A DNA stretch of 64,000 bases from Fibrobacter sp. (GTDB lineage: Bacteria; Fibrobacterota; Fibrobacteria; Fibrobacterales; Fibrobacteraceae), in NCBI GenBank assembly GCA_024399065.1, contig JAKSIB010000002.1:124001-188000 (forward strand), read 5' to 3'. Under the pieces are notes generated by a model, which saw nothing but the letters and a program-made list of their open reading frames with translations, was not told where the DNA came from and searched no databases. A program made the translations under genes and the position numbers. Positions 50,973 through 61,279 of this stretch are shown one piece after another; within the stretch, counting starts at the first letter, position 1; each line of letters starts with the position of its first letter.

Positions 50973-53573
50973 ATGAAAAACTTCGTCACAGGTCTTTTAA
51001 AGAACTTGGCTCACCCCGGAACCATCTTCGGGCTGATTGTCGCCATTGCGGTTCCGTTCCTCATTTATCTGGCTCCGAACATCGGCCATAAGGCTACCAT
51101 CCAGAATCTGGATCTGAACCTTCCCCTGCCCCTGTTCTTCATCCAGCTTATCGCAGGGATTGTTCTTCTGGTTCTTTTGCGCAAGGATCTGAGAGACTGG
51201 TGCAAGGATGTTCTCCCGGCAAAGTCCTACTCCATTCTCGCCGTTGTTTTCGCAGTCGCCATCGCCATTTTCGCCGGCACACAGATCGAAGCCCGCCACC
51301 GCGTTCAGAGTGACGAAAGCGTTTTCCTTTCTGTGGCCCAGAACATGTATTATAACCAGCAGACTGGAACTTGCAACCAGGGTTATTTTGAAAACGGCAA
51401 CCTGAACTGCGTCGCCACCTCCAACAGTTTCAAGACCAAGGGTCTCTCCTTCCTGTACCTGTTGGGCATGCCCTTCCTGGGAACCGACCTTCATTGGGTG
51501 TTCTCCGCAGAACTGCTGATGCTCCCGCTGGCAGTACTTTTAATGTTCCTCGCGGTGGTCGCCTGGACAAAGCAGCCTCTTTTGGCCTTCTTCGCAGCCC
51601 TCCTGACCGGCCTACAGCCCACCGTACTTTTCCAGTTCCGTTCCATGTCCGTGGAACCCCTCTATATTTTCCTCTCCGCCCTCGCATTATTCACCTTCAA
51701 GTGGGCTTACGACCGTAACACCGTCAAGCATTGGGCATTGAGCGCTCTGATCCTCGCATTCTTCGCCCAGACCCGTCAAGAAACTGTTTTCTGCTTTGCA
51801 CCCTTCATTTTGATGGCCCTCCCCAAGCTGCTGGACGAGAAAGGCGCAAAGACTCCCGTTTTCTTCGTCATTCTTTCCGTTTTCACCGCTCCGGTCCTCC
51901 TGACCATCAGCTACTTCCAGGGATTCGGTTTCCAAGGTGGAGAATTCGAAGCCCACGGCCACTTCCTTGAAGACGTAAAACGTAACTGGGAAGTCATGAC
52001 CCAGCCTCTCAAGGAAAACGGCGAACTGGCCAACCCCTTCCTTTCCTACTTTAACTACCTGTTTGCAGCCGGCGGCATTTACCTGATTGTTCGAGCCATC
52101 TACGATGCCACCAAGAAGAACTACTTCTATTTGAAGGTTCTCGCCTTCGTCATTCTTTACCACATTCAGACCTATGTGATTCTGGAAAACGTCTCCGGCG
52201 ATTTCGGCATCGAAATCAACCAACGCTATAGCTTGGTGATGCTTCCCACCATGGCTTTCCTGGGAGCCCTTCCCGTCGCCCACCTGATTGAAGCCACCAT
52301 GAAATACTCCGTTCCCGAAAAAACCTTGTTCAAGGGAACATTTATTGCAGGCGTTATTGTTGCCTTGTGCTTTGCCGGATGGACTGCCCACTACAAGGAA
52401 TCTTTCAATAACAACATTATGTACAACCGCAACCATTTGACCATCGAGGAACACGAAATTCTCAGTTGGTTGAAGGAACAGCCCAAGGCAGAGCGTTTGT
52501 TCATTTACGGAAGACCCTGGCACTTCGTCGGTTACGGCATTTCTTCTATCCACTACGACAGAGCCCGTAAATTAAACGATGACGGCCTTAAGGAACTCAT
52601 TAACAAGTACAATGGCGAAGTCTACTACATCCGCGGCCTGGATTGTTGGGACAGCAAGACCTACCATAAGAAGGCTGTAGAACATCGTATTCCAACAACT
52701 TGCGATATTTTCGAACGAGAAATGGACATGGATGGCGTGAAAAACATCCTTGTCACCAACAATTACTGGGTTCAAATCGCCAAGTTCAATGGCCGCAAGA
52801 ATTTCAATCCCAAGAACATCATTGTAATTGATGAACCAACCCTCAGCAAAGCCGTTCCCGAAGAAAAGCTGAACTTGAATGAAATGGAAGAAAACACCGA
52901 CGTCAACAAGATTGTCGTTGATTCCGTCAAGTTCAACTACAATCTCAAGGAAAACGGTGAAGCCGCAGGCGATTGGGATTTGCGCATTGTTCTGAACAAC
53001 AAAAGCATGCAGTTCGGCAAGTACGAATTCGGCGAAGCCACTTTCGCCCTTCCCATTGACACCCTGCCACCCGGATACAGCAACATCCGTTTCATCATTA
53101 CCAACAGAAATTCCGGAAAGATCATTGCCAACGTCAATAAGACTTACTTCAACGCTGCAGACGGAGTTGTCAATCTTGCAGACTTGAAGTACGAAAGTCA
53201 TAAGCAGGACTGGGGATCGATGGGTTTCAATCAGACCATTGAAGGCCACAAGTTCACAGTCAACAGCAACACTTACGACAACGGCCTTGGCACACACGCA
53301 TCTTCCGAAACTGTTTACAATATCGAAGGCAAATATTCCAGCTTCCGTACAAGCTACGCCTTGGACGACGAATCCATCTGTAGCGACGGCGTGTTCATTG
53401 AAATTTGGGGTGACGGAAATCTCCTCGCCCAGTCCCAGCCTTTCCAGAACGGAATCATCCAGACGATTACCGCCCGCGTAAAGGACGTTCAAAAACTGAC
53501 TCTTAAATCTCGTCCTGTGGACGGCATCAACTGCAGCCACGTCGACTTTATTCAACCTGTACTTATCCCGTAG
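50973..53573 (+). CDS. Membrane glycosyltransferase with C-terminal NPCBM-like domain
   Basis: Start at ATG 50973 (AAAGGAGAA before it). The first 490 or so residues form a multi-pass membrane glycosyltransferase of the ArnT/PMT-like (GT39/83) kind: about eleven helices, and an early acidic ARHRVQSDESVFLSVA loop where catalytic Asp residues lie. A 350-residue soluble part ends in an NPCBM/NEW2-like domain (about 745-866: NGLGTHASSETVYNIEGKYS). It moves sugars from polyprenyl phosphate to envelope molecules. The following GT2 gene would make its donor. Confidence 0.78.
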   Translation: MKNFVTGLLKNLAHPGTIFGLIVAIAVPFLIYLAPNIGHKATIQNLDLNLPLPLFFIQLIAGIVLLVLLRKDLRDWCKDVLPAKSYSILAVVFAVAIAIFAGTQIEARHRVQSDESVFLSVAQNMYYNQQTGTCNQGYFENGNLNCVATSNSFKTKGLSFLYLLGMPFLGTDLHWVFSAELLMLPLAVLLMFLAVVAWTKQPLLAFFAALLTGLQPTVLFQFRSMSVEPLYIFLSALALFTFKWAYDRNTVKHWALSALILAFFAQTRQETVFCFAPFILMALPKLLDEKGAKTPVFFVILSVFTAPVLLTISYFQGFGFQGGEFEAHGHFLEDVKRNWEVMTQPLKENGELANPFLSYFNYLFAAGGIYLIVRAIYDATKKNYFYLKVLAFVILYHIQTYVILENVSGDFGIEINQRYSLVMLPTMAFLGALPVAHLIEATMKYSVPEKTLFKGTFIAGVIVALCFAGWTAHYKESFNNNIMYNRNHLTIEEHEILSWLKEQPKAERLFIYGRPWHFVGYGISSIHYDRARKLNDDGLKELINKYNGEVYYIRGLDCWDSKTYHKKAVEHRIPTTCDIFEREMDMDGVKNILVTNNYWVQIAKFNGRKNFNPKNIIVIDEPTLSKAVPEEKLNLNEMEENTDVNKIVVDSVKFNYNLKENGEAAGDWDLRIVLNNKSMQFGKYEFGEATFALPIDTLPPGYSNIRFIITNRNSGKIIANVNKTYFNAADGVVNLADLKYESHKQDWGSMGFNQTIEGHKFTVNSNTYDNGLGTHASSETVYNIEGKYSSFRTSYALDDESICSDGVFIEIWGDGNLLAQSQPFQNGIIQTITARVKDVQKLTLKSRPVDGINCSHVDFIQPVLIP

Positions 53574-53579
53574 GCAATT

Positions 53580-54497
53580 ATGTTACTTTCTGTAATCGTA
53601 CCTCTTTATAACGAAGAAGAAATCGTCGCCACTACCTTCAAGGTCCTGGAAGAAGAATTGAAGGATGTGGAACACGAACTGATTTTCGTGAACGACGGAT
53701 CCAAGGATAAGACTCGTGAAATTCTCGAAGGTCTCCTCCCCACCACTCCGCACAACAAGCTTGTGAACTTCAGCCGTAACTTCGGCCACCAGGCCGCATT
53801 CAGCGCAGGTCTGGACAAGGCTACCGGCGACGCCGTGGTGATTATCGACGGCGACCTGCAGGACCCGCCTAGCCTCATCCACGAAATGCTGGAAAAGTGG
53901 CGCGAAGGATACCAGGTTGTTTACGCCCAGCGTAACAAGCGTGCCGGCGAAACCATCTTCAAGCGCTTTACCGCATTCGCATTCTACCGCATTATCGGCA
54001 AACTCACCAGCATTGATATCCCCCCTGATACTGGTGACTACCGCCTTATGGACCGCTGTGTCGTAGACCAGTTGAAGAACTTGCCGGAACGTAGCCGTTT
54101 CCTCCGCGGCTTGGTTTGCTGGGTTGGTTTCAAGAAGATTGGCGTCAAGTACGATCGTGCAGAACGCACCGCAGGTACATCCAAGTACCCGCTGAAGAAA
54201 ATGGTCCGTCTCGCCTTGGACGGCATTACCGGCTTTAGCTCCGCCCCGCTGAAGATTAGTTTCTACATGGGCATTTTCGCCACCTTGGTTGGCTTCGGCA
54301 TTTTCGTATGGTCCATCCTCGAGAAGTTCCTTTCCCCCGCAACAACCGTTCCGGGCTGGGCCTCCCTCATGACTGCCATCGTCTTCTTCTCTGGCGTTCA
54401 GCTGATGACCATCGGCATTCTCGGTGAATATATCGGCCGCATTTACGACGAAGTAAAGCAGCGTCCTCTGTACATTGAAGACAAGAAACAGGATTAA
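53580..54497 (+). CDS. Glycosyltransferase family 2, polyprenyl-phosphate sugar synthase type
   Basis: 305 residues. GT-A domain with VIVPLYNEEEIVA, VNDGSKDKT and DGDLQDPPSLI (the last is the DxD-region of the DPM1/ArnC/GtrB family). RSRFLRGLVCWVGF is a family block. Two C-terminal membrane helices. It loads a sugar onto polyprenyl phosphate, to be used by the preceding transferase. It begins 6 bases after that gene. Confidence 0.9.
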   Translation: MLLSVIVPLYNEEEIVATTFKVLEEELKDVEHELIFVNDGSKDKTREILEGLLPTTPHNKLVNFSRNFGHQAAFSAGLDKATGDAVVIIDGDLQDPPSLIHEMLEKWREGYQVVYAQRNKRAGETIFKRFTAFAFYRIIGKLTSIDIPPDTGDYRLMDRCVVDQLKNLPERSRFLRGLVCWVGFKKIGVKYDRAERTAGTSKYPLKKMVRLALDGITGFSSAPLKISFYMGIFATLVGFGIFVWSILEKFLSPATTVPGWASLMTAIVFFSGVQLMTIGILGEYIGRIYDEVKQRPLYIEDKKQD

Positions 54498-54499
54498 TC

Positions 54500-55057
54500 A
54501 TGAAAAACAAACTATTTGTAATGAGTTCCGCTAGCGGCGCAGGTAAATCTACTTTACAGAAGGAAGTGCTTCCCGATTTTCCGGACATCAAGTATTCCAT
54601 TTCCGCAACCACCCGCAAGCCCCGAGTCGGCGAAGTAGACGGAGTCCATTATTTTTTCAAGACTCGCGAAGAATTTGAAGAACTGATCAAGAACGACGGT
54701 TTGATTGAATGGAACGAAGTCCACGGTAACTATTATGGCACTCCCAAGAGTTTCGTGGAACAGACTCTCGCCGAGGGCAATCGCGTGTTGTTCGACCTGG
54801 ACGTTTTCGGCAAGGTGAACTTCGACAAGGTTTATCCCGACGCAACCGGCATCTTGATTTTGCCGCCCAGCGACGAAGAACTGGAACGCCGTCTCCGCGG
54901 TCGTGGTACCGATTCCGAAGAAGTCATCCAGCTCCGTCTTACAAACGCCAAGAAGGAAGTGGAATTTGCCAAGACCAAGGGCAAGTACGAATACGTCATC
55001 GTCAACGATGACCTTCAGAAAGCTGCAGACGAACTCCGCGCTATTTTGAAGAAATAA
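54500..55057 (+). CDS. gmk: Guanylate kinase
   Basis: 185 residues with P-loop SSASGAGKST, the GMP-binding SISATTRKPR and GEVDGVHYFF, and DLDVFGKVNF. It converts GMP to GDP. It starts 2 bases after the glycosyltransferase stop. Confidence 0.95.
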   Translation: MKNKLFVMSSASGAGKSTLQKEVLPDFPDIKYSISATTRKPRVGEVDGVHYFFKTREEFEELIKNDGLIEWNEVHGNYYGTPKSFVEQTLAEGNRVLFDLDVFGKVNFDKVYPDATGILILPPSDEELERRLRGRGTDSEEVIQLRLTNAKKEVEFAKTKGKYEYVIVNDDLQKAADELRAILKK

Positions 55058-55059
55058 AA

Positions 55060-55082
55060 AACAAGGGGTCAAGCCCCTTGTA
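55060..55082 (-). terminator. Terminator of priA
   Basis: CAAGGGG/CCCCTTG stem with a 5-base loop; the minus strand continues as TTTTTTATTTC. It also separates the convergent gmk gene. Confidence 0.75.
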
Positions 55083-55086
55083 TCAT

Positions 55087-57198
55087 TTAATCAATTTCGA
55101 CCTTTATGTCGACGCCAGGAACCCAAGGTTTCGCACAGTTGACAACGGGATTTAGCACTCTGCGGACTGGATTCAGGTCCGCAGTTTTTATATACAGTTT
55201 CACCCAATGAACATTCTGGACCATGGAAATAAATGCATCCACAGGTCCAAGGACCATCAGGGACTTTTCTGCACGGAGCATTTGTTCCAAGCGGTTTACC
55301 GTATTGCGTAAAAGCTGTTCGTCGCGGCTTCCGCAACTGATTTCGACAAGCTTGCAGAACGGCGGGTAGAATGCGTCGCGCCGATCTCCAATTTCCTTCT
55401 GGGCGAATCCTTCAAAGTCGTGGGAAATGGCGAACTGCATAACAGGTTCCGAGGGCTTTAGCGTTTGTATGTACACCTGACCCGTGGAGTCTTCTGCACG
55501 ACCCGCGCGACCTGCAGTCTGACTCAGCAACTGGAACATACGTTCCGTCGCTCTAAAGTCGGGAATTCCAAGCCCAGTGTCTGCGCCAACGACCCCAACC
55601 AGGTGCACACCTGGGAAATCATGGCCCTTGGCCACCATTTGCGTCCCGAGGAGTATGTTGTATTCACGGTTGCGGAAGGAGTCAAGAATCTTTTCGGTGG
55701 CGCCCACGTTCTGAGTTGTGTCACGGTCCATGCGGATGACTTTGGCACCAGGCACCCATTCCTGGATTTCTTCTTCCAGCATTTCAATAGCGCCACCGAT
55801 AAACTCATAAGTCTCCGCACCGCAAGCGCTACAGGGAGAGTTCACCGGGTAAAGCGTGGCGCAGTAATGGCACATAAGGGAACCATACTGCTTGTGATAC
55901 ACCAGAGGAATATGGCAGTTCTTGCAGTAAAGCGTTTCACCGCATTCCGTACAAACTCGAATTTTCGAGTAGCCACGTCGATTCATCAAAACTATGGCCT
56001 GGTCGCCAGCGGCAACACACTCTGACAACGCCTCGCGAAGTTTCGGCGACAGCAAGATGCCTTTCTGCTGACGCACCTTTCCCATGTCCACAACGCTTAC
56101 ATCAGGCAATGGAGCCTGGGTCGCACGCTCTTTCAAGCGTAAAACCTTCAGGTGGCCCGCAGCCACGTTATTGTAGGTTTCAAGACTAGGAGTCGCACTT
56201 CCAAGAACCACAAGGGCGCCATGCTTATGTGCTAAATGGAACGCCAGTTCGCGGGTATGGTACCGCGGGGCGGGATCCTGTTGCTTAAAGGACGAATCAT
56301 GTTCTTCATCCAGAATCACCAAGTCAAAATCAAAAGGTGCAAGAATAGCGCTTCGGGTACCCAGCACCACGCGGGCAGAGCCGTTCATAATAGCCACATA
56401 GCCATTACGCTTCTTGGGGGCGGAAAGCGCCGAATGCAGCACAACCACAGGCACCTGTAAGAAGGATTCAAAACGTTCCGCCGTCTGGGGAGTAAGCCCA
56501 ATTTCAGGAACAAGAATCAAAACCTTCTTGCCCTGTTTCAAGGCCTCGTAGGCCAGTTCCTGATAAACTCTGGTTTTTCCAGAACCCGTGACACCATGAA
56601 GCAAAGTTCCGCGAAAACCTGTTCCATCCAAATCTGCAACCAAGGATTGCAGAGCGTTACTTTGTTCCAAAGTCAAGGGAGGCAGGTCCGGTTTCGGCAA
56701 CATTTTCAGAGCGGAATTTTCCGAGCCGTTTTTCTCGGCAGCATCACCAGAGCCTTCTTCCGTCGAACTCTTTTCAAATGCCAGCGCTTCCAGGAACTTC
56801 TCAAAATCCGCAGGCCAGAAAACAAACAGGGCCTTCATGGGCGTGGAGATATAGTACCTCGCCACCCATTCCAGATTTTCCATATAACGTTCGCTGAACT
56901 TGAATCCCGACTGATGGGGGCAAGCCAGGCGAACATCAAAATTCGGGCGATCCTGGTGAACCTTGGAAACAACAGCCAAGGCAGGCTTCTTTCGGGTGGC
57001 AAACTGAACCCACACCAAATCTCCCCTCTGCAACGAAACACCCTGTGGAACCCCGTAGGTATAAACCGCAGGAGCCAAGGGAATGTACACCTCGCAAAAA
57101 CAGGTCAACTGAGATGATTTGACCTTGAGATGAACTTCCTCGGGAGGGATAATTTTGGGGATTCGCTTTGCCACGGAGTCAAAGATAGTTAAACCCAT
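55087..57198 (-). CDS. priA: Primosomal protein N' (replication restart helicase)
   Basis: About 703 residues. I choose the ATG at 57198 (MGLTIFDSVAKR), as GAGGGG lies 7 bases before it, rather than the longer start. The N-terminal DNA-binding domain precedes Walker A HGVTGSGKT, DEEH box LVILDEEHDSSF, and the zinc-binding cysteine cluster (CTECGETLYCKNCHIP ... CHYC ... CSAC). It recognises stalled forks and reloads the helicase. The whole protein is present. Confidence 0.95.
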   Translation of the reverse strand: MGLTIFDSVAKRIPKIIPPEEVHLKVKSSQLTCFCEVYIPLAPAVYTYGVPQGVSLQRGDLVWVQFATRKKPALAVVSKVHQDRPNFDVRLACPHQSGFKFSERYMENLEWVARYYISTPMKALFVFWPADFEKFLEALAFEKSSTEEGSGDAAEKNGSENSALKMLPKPDLPPLTLEQSNALQSLVADLDGTGFRGTLLHGVTGSGKTRVYQELAYEALKQGKKVLILVPEIGLTPQTAERFESFLQVPVVVLHSALSAPKKRNGYVAIMNGSARVVLGTRSAILAPFDFDLVILDEEHDSSFKQQDPAPRYHTRELAFHLAHKHGALVVLGSATPSLETYNNVAAGHLKVLRLKERATQAPLPDVSVVDMGKVRQQKGILLSPKLREALSECVAAGDQAIVLMNRRGYSKIRVCTECGETLYCKNCHIPLVYHKQYGSLMCHYCATLYPVNSPCSACGAETYEFIGGAIEMLEEEIQEWVPGAKVIRMDRDTTQNVGATEKILDSFRNREYNILLGTQMVAKGHDFPGVHLVGVVGADTGLGIPDFRATERMFQLLSQTAGRAGRAEDSTGQVYIQTLKPSEPVMQFAISHDFEGFAQKEIGDRRDAFYPPFCKLVEISCGSRDEQLLRNTVNRLEQMLRAEKSLMVLGPVDAFISMVQNVHWVKLYIKTADLNPVRRVLNPVVNCAKPWVPGVDIKVEID

Positions 57199-57302
57199 CA
57201 AAAACCCCTCTTTTTTAGGGAAATTTTTTTTCAAAAAACTTTTTTTATTTAGATTATAACTATAAATCCGGTATACGGATTTACCTACCTATTGGAGATA
57301 TT

Positions 57303-60215
57303 ATGAGCTTATTTGATTTTATGAAGGCAAACTGGAAAAAATCCGACCCCGCTGTACGTGCAGCTGCCGTAGAAACGGAAGTCGAAGATCAGGACATTAT
57401 TGAAAGCCTGGCCAGTTCCGACCCTGATGTTAAGGTACGTACCGCTGCAGTCAAGAAGTTGACCGTCGTCGAAACACTTCAGAAGATTTCCAAGTCTGAC
57501 AGTGACGACAACATCCGTCGCCTCGCTGCAAACCGTTACCTGGACGAAGTGGTTAAGATCCTTAAGAATGCAACCAATCCTTCCGAAAAGGAATTGGCAT
57601 TGGCTGTCGAGCTCAAAGATTCCCATTATGCAGAAGATCTTTTGAAGTCCTCCATCACCAGCGAAATCGTTCGCGCCGAGTTGGTGAAGCTTTGCAACAA
57701 GTCCAGCATCCTCGCCGCTGTCGCATCCAACGATGCCAGCGAAAAGATCGCTTTGGCCGCAGCTGAAAAGGTGACCTCCGAATCCCTCATGCAGGATTTG
57801 ACCAAGAAGTCCAAGCACAACTCTGTCCGCAAGTTGATCGCCGACAAGATCCGCGCCAAGAAGGAAGCAGAAGACGGTGGCAAGAAGGCCGCAGCACTTC
57901 TCCAGAGCAAGCGCGAAGCTTTGATCGGTCAGGCACATAGCCTCGCCGCAAGCAAGGACCCGCTGAGCGTCAAGGCTCAGTTCGACGACTTGATGAAGGA
58001 CGCCGCCGCAATCGGCATGGGCGAATTCCAGCCCACCCTCAACGAAGTTTACGCCAGCTTCAACAAGTTCTGCGACGAACTCAATGCAGAAAAGTTGGCC
58101 GCAGCCAAGGCCGAAGCTGAAAAGCAGGCAAAGATTCAGAGCCTCGCTTCTGAACTCGAAGAATTGGAACAGATCATTGCGGAAGGCAAGCTTGCCGACA
58201 GCGCTGACCGCGTCTCCGCCATCATGAGCGACTGGACCGAAGGCAAGTCCATCATGGAAGCAAGCCTCATCAAGCGTTTCAACAACGCCTACTTCAAGGT
58301 CCAGGAATCCAAGAAGGTTGTTGAAGTTGCAGAAACGTCCGCAGAAACTGCTGCAGACGAATCCGCCCGTCCGGAATTGCTGGAACGTCTCCAGGCTCTT
58401 TCCGAAACCGACGTGAACGAATCTACCGGCAAACACTTGCACGCCATCGTCCGCGAATGGGAAAAGCTTCCGCTTCTCGAAGGCGAAGACCCCACCCTCC
58501 AGTCTTACAACGCACTTCGCAACAAGCTATCCGAAAAGATTTCCGCTTTCAATGAAAGCGCACAGAAGATTGTTGAAGAAAATTCCGCAAAGCTCAAGGC
58601 CATCATCGAAAAGGTTAAGGCCTTGGACGAAAACGAAAACTTCACCGAAATCAACAAGAAGGTTCGTGACTTCTACAACCAGTGGAAGGAAATCGTCGGC
58701 GAGCAGAAGTTCAAGTACCACGACCTGTGGCAGGAATACAAGGCAGCAACCGCCCGCTTCCAGGAAATGCAGCAGTGGGAAAACTGGCACAACGAAAAGG
58801 ACCGCGACGACCTTCTCACCGAAATGGACGCTCTCACCAACGAAGCTCCCAGCCAGGCTGTTCTCTCCAAGCTCCGTGAACTTTCCAACCGCTGGAAGGA
58901 AATCGGCCGCGTGTCTGCCGACAAGTACCAGGCTATGCAGGAACGTTTCCAGGCTAACTACGAAAAGATCAAGACCAATTGCGCATCCTTCATTGAAGAA
59001 ATGAATGCAGAACGTCTCAAGAACTTGGCCGACAAGGAAGCCCTCTGCCAGAAGATTGAAGAACTTGTTGCCAACGCAGAAATTTTCTGGAAGGACAAGT
59101 TCAAGACCATGCAGGAACTCCAGGAATCCTGGAAGAACATCGGAATGGTGCCGAAGGAAAATGTTGCAGCCCTCACCGAACGTTTCAAGGCCGCAGTCAA
59201 TTCCTTCTACGCACAGCATAAGGAAAATGTCAAGCAGGAAGACGAGTCCCGCGAAGCCAACTACGAAAAGAAGGTGGCTCTCTGCGAAGAAGCCGAAGCA
59301 CTTATCGAATCCACCGACTGGAATGCTACTTCCAACAAGCTGAAGCAGCTTCAGGATGCATGGAAGGCCTCCGGCCCGGTACCTAAGAGCAAGTCCGACG
59401 AAATTTGGACCCGCTTCCGCACCGCTTGCGATAGCTTCTTTGAAAAGAAGCGCACCCACTTCGAAGAAATGGATGCAAGCAAGCAGAAGAATCTCGACGC
59501 CAAGAACGCCATCTGTGAAAAGATGGAAGCAGGCGAAGCAACTCTTACTTTGGACGAATTGAAGGCTGCAGAAGCAGAATTCAAGGCACAGGGCATGGTT
59601 CCCAAGGAAGCTATCGAAAAGATCAGCGACCGCTTCAATGCAATCCACAACAAGATCCTCACCCGCCTCGCCCAGGCAGACGCAACCCTCTCCGCAGCCC
59701 TCGACGAAGTCAAAGCCAAGAAGCAGGAAATGATCGAAAAGGTCCGTCAGTTCTGTGAAAGCGCTGGTTCCAACCAGTTGGCCGACGCCGTTCGCGAAAC
59801 CCAGAAGGAATGGCGCGAAATCGGTTCCTGCGGTGCTGAAGATCAGAGCCTCTACAAGACCTTCCGCGAAGTCTGTGACGATTTCTTCACTCGTCGTCGC
59901 GACCAGCTGGACATTCAGGAACAGGCTCGTCAGAACAACCTTCAGAAGAAGTTGTTGCTCTGCGAACAGGCAGAAGACTTGCTCACCGACTTGAGCGAAG
60001 CTACTGTTGGCGCATCTATGAACAAGGTCAAGCACCTCCGCCGCCTCTGGAAGGAAGTGGGAGCAGTTCCTCGCGAACATTCCGAAAAGACCTGGAACCG
60101 ATTCAACACCGCCTGCGACAAGGTTTTCGCATTCGGCCGCAAGGACGAACCGAAGGCTGACGAATCCGCTCCCGCAGCAGATGCAAGCGCAGAAGCTCCC
60201 GCTGAAAACGCTTAA
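57303..60215 (+). CDS. Large DUF349-repeat protein
   Basis: 970 residues. The N-terminal 175 residues carry short helical HEAT-like units (SDPDVKVRTAAVKKL; SDDNIRRLAANRYLDE). The rest is helical coiled-coil with DUF349 repeats, each with a W-K-x-(I/V)-G core and a F-x-x-x(C/F) tail: WKEIGRVSADKYQAMQERFQ, WKNIGMVPKENVAAL, WKASGPVPKSKSDEIW, WREIGSCG, WKEVGAVPREHSEKTW. An Ala/Glu tail ends it. DUF349 proteins are mostly bacterial and unassigned. The gene starts after an AT-rich leader and its own GGAG site. Confidence 0.8.
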   Translation: MSLFDFMKANWKKSDPAVRAAAVETEVEDQDIIESLASSDPDVKVRTAAVKKLTVVETLQKISKSDSDDNIRRLAANRYLDEVVKILKNATNPSEKELALAVELKDSHYAEDLLKSSITSEIVRAELVKLCNKSSILAAVASNDASEKIALAAAEKVTSESLMQDLTKKSKHNSVRKLIADKIRAKKEAEDGGKKAAALLQSKREALIGQAHSLAASKDPLSVKAQFDDLMKDAAAIGMGEFQPTLNEVYASFNKFCDELNAEKLAAAKAEAEKQAKIQSLASELEELEQIIAEGKLADSADRVSAIMSDWTEGKSIMEASLIKRFNNAYFKVQESKKVVEVAETSAETAADESARPELLERLQALSETDVNESTGKHLHAIVREWEKLPLLEGEDPTLQSYNALRNKLSEKISAFNESAQKIVEENSAKLKAIIEKVKALDENENFTEINKKVRDFYNQWKEIVGEQKFKYHDLWQEYKAATARFQEMQQWENWHNEKDRDDLLTEMDALTNEAPSQAVLSKLRELSNRWKEIGRVSADKYQAMQERFQANYEKIKTNCASFIEEMNAERLKNLADKEALCQKIEELVANAEIFWKDKFKTMQELQESWKNIGMVPKENVAALTERFKAAVNSFYAQHKENVKQEDESREANYEKKVALCEEAEALIESTDWNATSNKLKQLQDAWKASGPVPKSKSDEIWTRFRTACDSFFEKKRTHFEEMDASKQKNLDAKNAICEKMEAGEATLTLDELKAAEAEFKAQGMVPKEAIEKISDRFNAIHNKILTRLAQADATLSAALDEVKAKKQEMIEKVRQFCESAGSNQLADAVRETQKEWREIGSCGAEDQSLYKTFREVCDDFFTRRRDQLDIQEQARQNNLQKKLLLCEQAEDLLTDLSEATVGASMNKVKHLRRLWKEVGAVPREHSEKTWNRFNTACDKVFAFGRKDEPKADESAPAADASAEAPAENA

Positions 60216-60236
60216 TCGCTAAACGCGAAACAATTT

Positions 60237-60266
60237 AAGGATGGTCCATCGGGCCATCCTTTTTTG
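60237..60266 (+). terminator. Terminator of the DUF349 gene
   Basis: AAGGATGG/CCATCCTT stem with a 9-base loop and a T run. Confidence 0.85.
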
Positions 60267-60304
60267 TTCTTGCTTTTTCAAAGCAAATTTCTAAATTGCA
60301 GTCC

Positions 60305-61279
60305 ATGAAATTTCCTCCTTGGACATCTGTTGACGAAGCAGCCAAATTGCTGGCTGAAGGCCAAGTTGTCGGCATTCCTACCGAAACTGTTTACGGTCTC
60401 GCAGGCAACGCCTATGAGCCCAAGGCTTTGGCACAGATCTTCGCCATCAAGGAACGTCCCACCTTCGACCCGCTAATCGTCCATATCTGCGACGTGGCAC
60501 AGTTGAAGGACGTGGCCAAGGACATTCCCGAAGCAGCCTACAAGTTGGCAGAAGCCTACTGGCCCGGCCCTATGACGCTGATCCTTCCCAAGAAGGATTG
60601 CATTCCGGACCTTTGCACCAGCGCATTGCCTTCTGTTGCCGTACGTTTCCCGTCTCACCCTGTGGCACAGGAAATCATCCGTAAGGCAGGCGTGCCTCTG
60701 GCTGCCCCTAGCGCAAACCTATTCAAGCACGTAAGCCCCACAACGGCTCAGCACGTGGCAGACCAGCTGGCCGACCGCGGTATCGCAGGCATTGTGGACG
60801 GCGGCCCCTGCGAAGTGGGTGTGGAAAGTTCAATCATTTCTCTCGTCGGCGAAACACCTACGGTGCTACGCCCGGGTGCCATCACCCCGGAGATGGTAGA
60901 GAAAGTTCTCGGCAAGGTGGCCATCAAGGAATCTACGTCCAAGCCGGGCCAGCCCATGGCAGCCCCGGGTCAGTGCGACACCCATTACCGCCCGCAAGTT
61001 CCGCTGTTCTACGGCGAAGTGCCTGCAGGTACAAAACTGCCAGAACACACCGTGCGCATCGCTTTCGGCAAGCAGGCAGGCGTTATTCCTGCCACCCTGA
61101 ATCTGTCCGAATCTGGCGACATGCTGGAAGCAACCGCGAAGCTGTACGCCTTCATGCACGACCTGGATTTGCCCGAATACGATTTGATCCTCGTGGACCC
61201 CATTCCCAATGTGGGCGTAGGCATGGCACTGAACGACCGCCTCAAACGCGCTAGCATCAAGGTCCTTCCCGGCGCATAA
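60305..61279 (+). CDS. sua5: L-threonylcarbamoyladenylate synthase, Sua5 type
   Basis: 324 residues. The YrdC domain (about 10-200) has GQVVGIPTETVYGLAGNA, KERP, and SxAPSANLF, which bind threonine, bicarbonate and ATP. A linker (PGQCDTHYRPQ) leads to a C-terminal Sua5 domain. It makes the threonylcarbamoyl-AMP used for the t6A modification at tRNA position 37. I use the ATG at 60305; a TTG three codons earlier is possible. No strong ribosome site is visible. Confidence 0.92.
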   Translation: MKFPPWTSVDEAAKLLAEGQVVGIPTETVYGLAGNAYEPKALAQIFAIKERPTFDPLIVHICDVAQLKDVAKDIPEAAYKLAEAYWPGPMTLILPKKDCIPDLCTSALPSVAVRFPSHPVAQEIIRKAGVPLAAPSANLFKHVSPTTAQHVADQLADRGIAGIVDGGPCEVGVESSIISLVGETPTVLRPGAITPEMVEKVLGKVAIKESTSKPGQPMAAPGQCDTHYRPQVPLFYGEVPAGTKLPEHTVRIAFGKQAGVIPATLNLSESGDMLEATAKLYAFMHDLDLPEYDLILVDPIPNVGVGMALNDRLKRASIKVLPGA

